NCBI GenBank assembly: GCA_033852175.1
Contig: JAWSUY010000001.1
Coordinates: 434,001 to 498,000, forward strand
Reading direction: 5' to 3'
Source: Agarilytica sp033852175
Lineage (GTDB): Bacteria; Pseudomonadota; Gammaproteobacteria; Pseudomonadales; Cellvibrionaceae
DNA length: 64,000 nt
Below the pieces are notes generated by a model, which searched no databases, was not told where the DNA came from, and saw nothing but the letters and a program-made list of their open reading frames with translations. The position numbers and the translations under genes were made by a program. Shown piece by piece: positions 1 through 7,311 of the stretch (position 1 is the stretch's first letter; each line of letters begins with the position of its first letter).

Positions 1-1946
1 GTTAGCCACGTTTGCCCTTCTTGCAAGGGCACCGGATTCAAAACTCGACCTCCCTTCGGTAGGTTCAACGCAGCCCTTCCGGCCTTATTTTTAGTGACGA
101 GATCGGACATTTTGGTCACGAAGCCGTAACCCGCGTCCGAAGCTAGAAGCACACGCTGGCTATCATCCCCCAAAAGCAGGCCTTCAAAGGTAGCGCCGCT
201 GGGAGGATTTAATCGACCCGTCGCTGGCTCTCCCTGTCCCCTGGCAGACGGTAAGGTATGAACAGGCAAGGTATAACTGCGCCCCGTCGAATCAATCAAT
301 ATCGCATTTTGATTCGTGCGACCCTTTATCGCAAAACGGAAACTATCACCCGACTTATAATTAAGCATTTCCGCATCCACTTCGTGGCCCTTTGCGGATC
401 GAATCCAACCCTTTTCTGACAAGACAACAGTGACAGGATCAACAGACAGCAAATCCTGCTCATTAAATGCTTCTGACTCACCTCGAATAACCAGCGGCGA
501 ACGACGATCATCGCCAAATTCTTCTGCCGCTTCCAAGAGTTCTTTTTTAATGAGCGTTTTTAAACGTCGAGGAGAAGCTAAAGTTTTTTCCAAACCATTT
601 TTTTCTTTTTCGAGGCGATCCTGCTCCTCTTTAATTCGCATTTCTTCCAGGCGCGCTAACTGCCGTAACCGCGTATCCAGAATAAAGTTTGCCTGGCGCT
701 CACTGAGATCAAAACGCTCCATCAATTTCTGCTTCGGATGATCCTCTGTACGCACAATGTGAATAACTTCATCCAAATTGAGAAATGCGATCATCTGCCC
801 ATCAAGTACATGCAAACGATCCAACACCCAATCCAAACGGTACTGTAAACGCCGACGTACAGTTTCGGTGCGGAAAATAAGCCATTCTGTGAGAATTTTA
901 TCGAGGGATTTTACTTCCGGCTTGCCATCAATTCCGATCACATTAATATTAACGCGATAGCTTCTTTCAAGATCCGTCGAGGCAAATAAGTGCCCCATTA
1001 ATTGCTCGCAATCAATTCGGTTAGAGCGAGGGATAATCACTAAGCGAGTCGGGTTTTCATGATCCGACTCATCCCTTAAATCCGCTACCATCGGCAATTT
1101 TTTAGCCTGTAATTGCGCAGCAATCTGCTCTAATATTTTAGAGCCGCTCACTTGATGGGGGAGGGCAGTGATGATGATGTCACCGTCTTCTTTGCGCCAT
1201 AGGGCGCGCATTCTTAAACTACCACGACCCGTTTTATAAATATTAAGCAGATCCGATCTCGGCGTAATTATTTCCGCATCGGTCGGCATATCCGGACCTT
1301 GAATAATTTCGCACAAATCTTCTACTGTCGCTTTTGGGTTCTCCAACATATGGATTGTTGCATCGACAACCTCTCTCAAGTTATGAGAGGGGATATCCGT
1401 GGCCATACCAACCGCAATGCCCGTTGTGCCATTCAGTAATACCGCAGGGACCCTAGCCGGAAGGATTTTCGGTTCATCCAAAGTACCGTCAAAGTTCGGC
1501 TGCCATTCCGCCGTTCCTTGCCCCAATTCTTTAAGCATGAGCTCGGTAAAAGCACTTAACCGTGACTCGGTATACCGCATAGCAGCGAATGATTTAGGGT
1601 CGTCTTGCGAACCCCAGTTACCTTGCCCATCCACTAGGGGGTAACGATACGAAAACGGCTGCGCCATCAGCACCATAGCTTCATACGCGGCGCTATCACC
1701 GTGAGGGTGAAACTTACCGATAACATCACCCACCGTACGAGCTGACTTTTTATACTTAGCCGTAGCCTTAAGTCCCAACTCACTCATCGCATAGATGATG
1801 CGTCGCTGCACCGGCTTTAGGCCATCCCCTACGTTGGGCAGAGCGCGATCGAGAATAACGTACATGGAATAGTCCAAATACGCTTTTTCAGTAAATTCCT
1901 TGAGAGGAAGTTGTTCCTCGGCGTCTTGTGAGTAGATCGTAGTCAT
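1..1946 (-). CDS. parC: DNA topoisomerase IV subunit A (ParC), C-terminus cut by window edge
   Basis: Reading the minus strand from the ATG at 1944-1946 gives MTTIYSQDAEEQLPLKEFTE, followed by about 648 codons open to the window edge. ParC is the cleavage subunit of topoisomerase IV, which unlinks replicated chromosomes together with ParE. The breakage-reunion domain is clear: the quinolone-resistance region reads HPHGDSAAYEAM with the usual Ser and acidic residue, and the catalytic tyrosine lies in AAMRYTESRL near residue 120. AGGAG precedes the ATG, supporting this start. The C-terminal beta-pinwheel repeats begin but are truncated. No ParE gene is visible. The frame is intact throughout; the assignment is essentially certain, and only the 3' end is missing. 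Confidence 0.97.
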   Translation of the reverse strand, partial: MTTIYSQDAEEQLPLKEFTEKAYLDYSMYVILDRALPNVGDGLKPVQRRIIYAMSELGLKATAKYKKSARTVGDVIGKFHPHGDSAAYEAMVLMAQPFSYRYPLVDGQGNWGSQDDPKSFAAMRYTESRLSAFTELMLKELGQGTAEWQPNFDGTLDEPKILPARVPAVLLNGTTGIAVGMATDIPSHNLREVVDATIHMLENPKATVEDLCEIIQGPDMPTDAEIITPRSDLLNIYKTGRGSLRMRALWRKEDGDIIITALPHQVSGSKILEQIAAQLQAKKLPMVADLRDESDHENPTRLVIIPRSNRIDCEQLMGHLFASTDLERSYRVNINVIGIDGKPEVKSLDKILTEWLIFRTETVRRRLQYRLDWVLDRLHVLDGQMIAFLNLDEVIHIVRTEDHPKQKLMERFDLSERQANFILDTRLRQLARLEEMRIKEEQDRLEKEKNGLEKTLASPRRLKTLIKKELLEAAEEFGDDRRSPLVIRGESEAFNEQDLLSVDPVTVVLSEKGWIRSAKGHEVDAEMLNYKSGDSFRFAIKGRTNQNAILIDSTGRSYTLPVHTLPSARGQGEPATGRLNPPSGATFEGLLLGDDSQRVLLASDAGYGFVTKMSDLVTKNKAGRAALNLPKGGRVLNPVPLQEGQTWL

Positions 1947-2122
1947 AAGGAGCTTCGTTAAATTAAGTTCGGCGGTGTTATATCAAAAGGATTATGAAGC
2001 ATCAACCTAAGTTGCACTTCCAAGAAGTCATTTATACAAGAAAGAAATGGGGCTTTTGGAACCCTGACTCAGAAAGACAATCCAACTCTACAACCCCCAG
2101 AACAATAAATGGTTCTTAAAAG

Positions 2123-2662
2123 ATGGATTCCCAGCAGTACACAGTAATCAGAAATACAGCTTACGCTTTGCTACTAGCAGCCATTACCACGATGCTTCTA
2201 TTACACCTTCCCGCACACGCAACAGACTCTCCCAGCACAGCAGCCAGTGCTACAGCCCCCAATTGGGTAATTGAAACAGTCAACGGACGCACAATCTCAC
2301 TCAACGAGGAGCTTCAACACGGTCGAAAAGTTGTGATCGTTTTTTGGTCTACTTGGTGCAGCCACTGCCTTGAGCTGCTGCCAAAACTCGACACCCTTTC
2401 ACAGATTACAAATGAAAATAAGGCAACATTTATCGCATTGAACATTTGGGAAGACGGAAACCCACTGGTCTATTCGAAAAACCATCGTCTTTCACTGCCT
2501 CTTTCTCTCAAGGCAGAATCCATCGCAAACCAATACCAGGTCAAAAGAAGTTCTGAAGTCGTGGTAATCGGTCAAAACAATCGCATCCTATACCGTCGCA
2601 AGTCTCACGACACAGCGGAGCAGGTGATCGGTGCTATTAAAGAACAGCTAGGGCTACCCTAG
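2123..2662 (+). CDS. TlpA-like thioredoxin-fold protein, exported
   Basis: This 179-residue protein has a hydrophobic N-terminal segment (about residues 13-33, signal peptide or anchor) and then a thioredoxin-like domain. The redox motif is W78-C79-S80-H81-C82 within FWSTWCSHC, typical of the periplasmic TlpA/ResA group that reduces or isomerises disulfides or serves cytochrome maturation. The position where thioredoxins carry a cis-proline (usually xTP) reads RSSEVVVIG, so the conserved proline appears absent; that is unusual and may alter activity. It is a single gene, divergent from parC, with no partner that would name its substrate. The family is confident; the function is not. Confidence 0.8.
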   Translation: MDSQQYTVIRNTAYALLLAAITTMLLLHLPAHATDSPSTAASATAPNWVIETVNGRTISLNEELQHGRKVVIVFWSTWCSHCLELLPKLDTLSQITNENKATFIALNIWEDGNPLVYSKNHRLSLPLSLKAESIANQYQVKRSSEVVVIGQNNRILYRRKSHDTAEQVIGAIKEQLGLP

Positions 2663-2680
2663 GCCACCCCCCGTCCACAA

Positions 2681-3064
2681 TCATCCAGCCGATACAGCGG
2701 CAGCGGCCTTATCGATATCTTCCAGTAAATCTAAAGGCTCCACCTCTTCACCTTCCATATCGTTATTCCAATCAATGCCCACCAGCAGAACATCCTCATG
2801 CATACCCGGCAGCCATTCATCTAACAGCTCTTCGAGCGATATAGGCACAACCTTATAATGGCCCCACTCATCCTTGCAATGCACCCTGGCCGCCTCAGGG
2901 TCCGACCACAATGGTATCGTATGGATATCCTCACTGTGCGCAGAAGGGCATAATGCCCAGCCGTCCTCGCCCTCCAAACCCCAAATACAGCCAGTCTCTA
3001 GAGAGTTCTCAATAAAAGCGTCATACACTTCGTCTAGCTCATCACCAACGGAATCATTCATCAC
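2681..3064 (-). CDS. DUF2750 family protein
   Basis: This acidic 127-residue soluble protein has no signal or membrane segment. Its central part (GCIWGLEGEDGWALCPSAHS ... WSDPEAARVHCKDEWGHY ... EWLPGM) matches the pattern I know for DUF2750 proteins, whose function is unknown. It starts 12 nt after the end of the upstream MBL-fold gene on the same strand, so the two are probably co-transcribed. The C-terminal tail is rich in Glu, Asp and Ala. The family call comes from motif memory; no function is proposed. Confidence 0.7.
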   Translation of the reverse strand: MMNDSVGDELDEVYDAFIENSLETGCIWGLEGEDGWALCPSAHSEDIHTIPLWSDPEAARVHCKDEWGHYKVVPISLEELLDEWLPGMHEDVLLVGIDWNNDMEGEEVEPLDLLEDIDKAAAAVSAG

Positions 3065-3076
3065 TTTAGTCTCTGG

Positions 3077-3724
3077 CTAGCCAAATCTCATATCGGCAAC
3101 AAAGGGGTTATTGCTACGCTCTTCACCGAACGTCGATTGCGGACCATGACCCGGAACAAAATTCACATCATCTCCCAAAGGCCATAGCTTTTCACGTATC
3201 GACCTAATCAACTGGTCATGATTCCCGCGAGGGAAATCCGTTCGGCCAATAGATCCATGAAACAGCACATCGCCAACAAAAGCCTGTGCCGTTGGCTTAT
3301 GAAAAAATACCACGTGGCCCGGCGTATGACCTGGGCAATGATGAACCGACAATTCTACATTCCCGACACTCACCCTATCGCCGTCATTCAGCCATTGAGT
3401 TGGTTCAAATACCGAAACGGGGGCAAACCCCATCATTTTGGCCTGATCACCTAAACCTTCAATCCAAAAAGCATCACCCTTGTGCGGACCGATAATCGGT
3501 ACGGAGAACTTCTCACTAATTTCAGCAGTGCCACCTACATGATCCATATGACCATGCGTCAATAATATCTTGCTCAAAGTAAGCTCTCGCTCACTTAACG
3601 CAGCTAAAAGTTTATCGACATCCCCACCCGGATCGACAAAAGCGGCTTGACCGGTTTCTTCACACCACAACAGAGAACAATTCTGCTGATAATGGGTTAC
3701 CGGGACTGTACAATATTTCATCAT
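3077..3724 (-). CDS. MBL-fold metallo-hydrolase (glyoxalase II-like)
   Basis: This 215-residue protein carries the metallo-beta-lactamase metal-binding signature T-H57-G-H59-M-D61-H62-V-G-G, followed by HHCPGHTPGH (third metal His), FVGDVLF (bridging Asp near 151) and VPGHGPQS (last His). The size and the shortened C-terminus match the YcbL-type glyoxalase II-like enzymes, which hydrolyse thioesters such as S-lactoylglutathione in the cytoplasm; the true substrate cannot be read from sequence. It is the first gene of a likely two-gene unit with the DUF2750 protein. The minus-strand ATG is at 3724; an ATG one codon in is also possible. Confidence 0.88.
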   Translation of the reverse strand: MMKYCTVPVTHYQQNCSLLWCEETGQAAFVDPGGDVDKLLAALSERELTLSKILLTHGHMDHVGGTAEISEKFSVPIIGPHKGDAFWIEGLGDQAKMMGFAPVSVFEPTQWLNDGDRVSVGNVELSVHHCPGHTPGHVVFFHKPTAQAFVGDVLFHGSIGRTDFPRGNHDQLIRSIREKLWPLGDDVNFVPGHGPQSTFGEERSNNPFVADMRFG

Positions 3725-3884
3725 TAAAACCCTATTTACTGCGCTCGCTAGCCCGCCATTATGCCCTTCAGAGGCAGAAGAATGATAAGAGTAAGATCAA
3801 AACGTCAAGATTGTTAAAAATTTCCAGCATTTTATCCCCAGCTAGCTAGAATAGTTAATACACGAAGGTAAAAAACTCACGAAA

Positions 3885-4493
3885 ATGGCACTAATTAAGA
3901 TAAGCGAAGAGCATCGAGACGCGCTGCAAGAGATCACCAACGTTGCCATGGGGCAGGCTGGAGACAAACTTGCGCGCTTGCTGGATACATTCGTCATCCT
4001 CTCAATTCCCCACATCGAGGCCATGAGACCCTCGGATATCGCTATGGCATTACACGCCATCGATGCCAATGAGTCCGTTTCTGGTGTTTGCCAAGGCTTT
4101 ATCGGTGGGGGAATTTCCGGCGAAGCCATGCTGCTCTTCAACGACACCAGCTTCACTGACCTGGCGAAATTACTCGACTATGACGACGAACTCGACGAAC
4201 AAGCTGAGCGCGAACTCTTAATGGACACAACCAATGTACTATTTGGTGCCTGCCTGAAAGGAATCGCCGAACAAATTGACATGGAATTCAGCTTTGGCTC
4301 GCCGACTGTACTCGGCCAACACCAAAAAGTGTCCGAAATTTTCCAGATGGAGAACGCTAAATGGGAAAGTGCTTTAGTTACTGAAATCTCTTATGAATTA
4401 GAAGGCTATAATGTTCAATGCGACTTACTGATTATTATGACTGAAGACTCTCTAGATTTATTAACAAAAAAACTGGATTACCTGCTCGAATAA
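3885..4493 (+). CDS. CheC-like phosphatase of CheY-type receivers
   Basis: This 202-residue protein has the two helix signatures of CheC/CheX/FliY phosphatases. The first fits D-x3-E-x2-N exactly (D12, E16, N19, followed by G23). The second, near ELLMDTTNVLFG, has D114 in the Glu position with N117 retained, so the second site is conservatively altered. Such proteins dephosphorylate response regulators in chemotaxis or related signalling. No CheD or CheY gene is next to it. The following gene, 62 nt downstream, is a PAS-GGDEF protein, then a chemoreceptor, suggesting a small module linking receiver dephosphorylation with cyclic-di-GMP. Family confidence is good; the partner is inferred. Confidence 0.78.
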   Translation: MALIKISEEHRDALQEITNVAMGQAGDKLARLLDTFVILSIPHIEAMRPSDIAMALHAIDANESVSGVCQGFIGGGISGEAMLLFNDTSFTDLAKLLDYDDELDEQAERELLMDTTNVLFGACLKGIAEQIDMEFSFGSPTVLGQHQKVSEIFQMENAKWESALVTEISYELEGYNVQCDLLIIMTEDSLDLLTKKLDYLLE

Positions 4494-4555
4494 GAGGTAT
4501 TGGGCCAAAGACCAATGACAGCCAAAGCAAACAAGCTGTCGAGATAAAAGACTAA

Positions 4556-5518
4556 ATGACCGAAAACAACAAGTTTTTAGACGATTTCCACTGGCTAATG
4601 GACGTGCTCCAGCACATTGACGTGGGCTTGGTTATTTTAGATCGTGAATTCAATGTGCAGCTGTGGAACGCATTTATGCAAAACCACAGCGCAAAAAGTG
4701 CAGCCGACATTCTTGGCGCCAATATCTTCAAATCATTTCCTGAACTGCCGGAATCCTGGTTCCGGCGCAAAGTACAGACCGTATTCGAACTGCAAAACCA
4801 AGCTTTCACCACTTGGGAACAACGGCCGTACCTATTCAAGTTTAAAAACTATCGTCCGATCACCAGTATCGCGGACTTTATGTACCAGAACAGCACAATC
4901 ATCCCTCTGAAGGACGCCAGAGGTAACGTCGAACAAATCTGCCTCATTCTCTACGACGTAACCGAAGTTGCCGTCAACCGCATCCAAATCCAGGAAGCCA
5001 GCGAAAAACTTCGTGTTCTTGCCCGTACCGACGGTTTAACCAACTTACTGAACCGTAAGACTTGGGAGCAAGAACTCGATGTAGAATTTAAACGCTTCGC
5101 TCGACACCACCACAAAACCTCACTGGTGATGTTTGATATTGACCACTTTAAAAAGGTCAACGACGGTTACGGACATCCCGCAGGAGACGAAGCAATACGC
5201 GAGGCTTCTCGAGTTTTACGAGAAAATTTACGCGACATCGATATCGCAGGCCGATATGGCGGAGAAGAATTCACCGTTATCTTGGTCGATACAGATGCCG
5301 ACGGCGCATTTATTGTCGCCGAACGCATTCGACAAGCAATAGAAGCCAATACCGTTACTTATGAAGACATAACATTTCAATACACGATCAGCCTCGGTAT
5401 TTGTGAGCTATCTAACGCCGTCACTGATAAAACCAACTGGATTGACCGAGCAGACAAAGGCCTATACGAAGCGAAAAATAATGGCCGCAACAACACCGTC
5501 ATATACAACGGTAGCTAA
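4556..5518 (+). CDS. PAS-GGDEF diguanylate cyclase
   Basis: This 320-residue soluble protein has an N-terminal PAS-like sensor (about residues 12-140, containing GLVILDREFNVQLWN), a short coiled linker, and a GGDEF domain (about 155-318). The catalytic motif is GGEEF (235-239), an active variant, preceded five residues earlier by an RxxD inhibitory site (R226-D229). It should therefore make cyclic-di-GMP from GTP with product feedback. No transmembrane segment is visible. It follows the CheC-like gene closely on the same strand and probably shares its transcript. The PAS ligand is unknown. Confidence 0.9.
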   Translation: MTENNKFLDDFHWLMDVLQHIDVGLVILDREFNVQLWNAFMQNHSAKSAADILGANIFKSFPELPESWFRRKVQTVFELQNQAFTTWEQRPYLFKFKNYRPITSIADFMYQNSTIIPLKDARGNVEQICLILYDVTEVAVNRIQIQEASEKLRVLARTDGLTNLLNRKTWEQELDVEFKRFARHHHKTSLVMFDIDHFKKVNDGYGHPAGDEAIREASRVLRENLRDIDIAGRYGGEEFTVILVDTDADGAFIVAERIRQAIEANTVTYEDITFQYTISLGICELSNAVTDKTNWIDRADKGLYEAKNNGRNNTVIYNGS

Positions 5519-5629
5519 AACCCTACCGACGACTTCATTTTCCAAACGCTAATCAGCACCAAAACGCATACTCTTTCAAAGCCCTTATGATAACTGGCGC
5601 CAGAGAAGTATGCCTTTAGGATTCCGAAT

Positions 5630-7126
5630 ATGAGCAAATCCCTTTCTTCAAAATTAATTCTTCTTATCTCCGCATCCCTTTTTGCCGTGATTGGCCTTGC
5701 TCTATTCATTAACTATTCAATTTTAAGCGCGTGGCAAAATACAACGTTCGAACAACGCATCTCGGCACAAACTGCTGTCATTAACGCCGCCTTACTCGAA
5801 CCCGTATTCACCTACGACATTCCTCAAGTTGAGCTCATCGCTAAAACACTTGTCGGCACCAACATCATCAACGCCATAAAAATTACCGATCACCGAGGGG
5901 AACTCATAGCCACAGCATCCAATACAGCCGGCGAAAACGATGCTGACACAATCGTTAAGAATGGTATTACGATCATCAAAAACCAAAAAACCGCCGGATT
6001 CTACGATATCGTTTTTTCCAAACTGCCCATGGAACAGCAGATTCAGCAACAACTCAACGCCAGTTATCTTTTTGCATTGATCACGCTAGCCGGCAGCATT
6101 GCCTGCATACTTATGCTCGGACGATTTATGATTTTCACCCCGCTCAAAACTGTATCCCAATCACTTGCTGATTTGGCTAAAGGTGGAGGGGACCTTTCCA
6201 TGCGAGTTGCGGTACACGGCAATAATGACATCTCACAAATGGGTGATAATTTTAACCATGTCATTGATCACATCCACAATATCATCACCAATGTGGTTGA
6301 AGTCACCGGCCACGTTTCCGAAAACATACACGCAATGTCAGAAGCTACCGACGACACCGTTACATCAACGAATCAACAACTAAAAGAAATTGAACACGTT
6401 GCAGCCGCGCTCAACCAACTGTCTGCCTCAGCAGAAGAAGTCGCTCGCTCCGCAGACGAAACAGCGACGCGAACGCGCGAAGCCAGTAACGCAGTGGAAG
6501 AAGGCACAACAGTCATGAACTCTTCTCAAGATACCATCAAACGACTCACCGGGCAGATTGAAACCACAGCCGAAAAAATTCAAATCCTCAAAGACAACAG
6601 CGTCAACATAGAAAAGGTAATGGAGGTCATTCGCTCAATTGCCGATCAAACGAACCTGCTCGCATTGAATGCTGCCATTGAAGCCGCAAGAGCGGGTGAA
6701 CAAGGACGGGGCTTTGCCGTTGTGGCCGACGAAGTTCGTTCTCTTGCGCAAAAAACACAAAACTCAACACAAGAAATCGAATCAATTGTCACACAACTGC
6801 AAAAAGCCGCAGATGAAGCCCACCAATCCATGAACACCAGCATTAACTCCGTTCAAGAAACCATAGAAATATCCAGCCGTGTCGAATGCAAGCTATCCTC
6901 TATCCGCGAAAATGTTTCGACAATCAACGACATGAATCAGCATATTTCCAGCGCAGCCAAAGAGCAAAACTGCGTGGCAGGGGAGGTTAGTAAAATCATA
7001 TCAGCGATTTATTCGCTATCTGAAAAAGTCGCCGAAGACACAATCATTATTGCAAAAAACTCAGCTGAAATTGCAGAAGAAAGCCGAGAGTTACAGCATA
7101 AAATCACCCGCCACACAGGCACCTAA
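5630..7126 (+). CDS. Methyl-accepting chemotaxis protein
   Basis: This 498-residue receptor has TM1 at about 8-30, a periplasmic sensor of about 110 residues, TM2 at about 142-166, a HAMP linker, and a long helical signalling domain. The invariant hairpin tip (IADQTNLLALNAAIEAARAG ... GRGFAVVADEVRSLAQKTQ) lies at about residues 335-380. It would form arrays with CheA and CheW and control motility or another Che-type pathway. The ATG at 5630 begins MSKSLSSKLILLIS, a typical receptor N-terminus. The small sensor domain does not identify a ligand. It lies 111 nt after the diguanylate cyclase; shared transcription is possible but not shown. Confidence 0.93.
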   Translation: MSKSLSSKLILLISASLFAVIGLALFINYSILSAWQNTTFEQRISAQTAVINAALLEPVFTYDIPQVELIAKTLVGTNIINAIKITDHRGELIATASNTAGENDADTIVKNGITIIKNQKTAGFYDIVFSKLPMEQQIQQQLNASYLFALITLAGSIACILMLGRFMIFTPLKTVSQSLADLAKGGGDLSMRVAVHGNNDISQMGDNFNHVIDHIHNIITNVVEVTGHVSENIHAMSEATDDTVTSTNQQLKEIEHVAAALNQLSASAEEVARSADETATRTREASNAVEEGTTVMNSSQDTIKRLTGQIETTAEKIQILKDNSVNIEKVMEVIRSIADQTNLLALNAAIEAARAGEQGRGFAVVADEVRSLAQKTQNSTQEIESIVTQLQKAADEAHQSMNTSINSVQETIEISSRVECKLSSIRENVSTINDMNQHISSAAKEQNCVAGEVSKIISAIYSLSEKVAEDTIIIAKNSAEIAEESRELQHKITRHTGT

Positions 7127-7311
7127 GTTAGCTGGACTATGGATTTTAAGTTCTCTTGACTCCCTATAACATGCTGTAAAAATTGCCTTCGCGTAAGACT
7201 TACTGAATATAGCCCCTCAAAACACCATACAAACCATGTCATTCATCCACAGTAATAAACCTTGACCTCACGCATGTTAAACTAAAAACCAACCACCATT
7301 TTGGTCTCATT

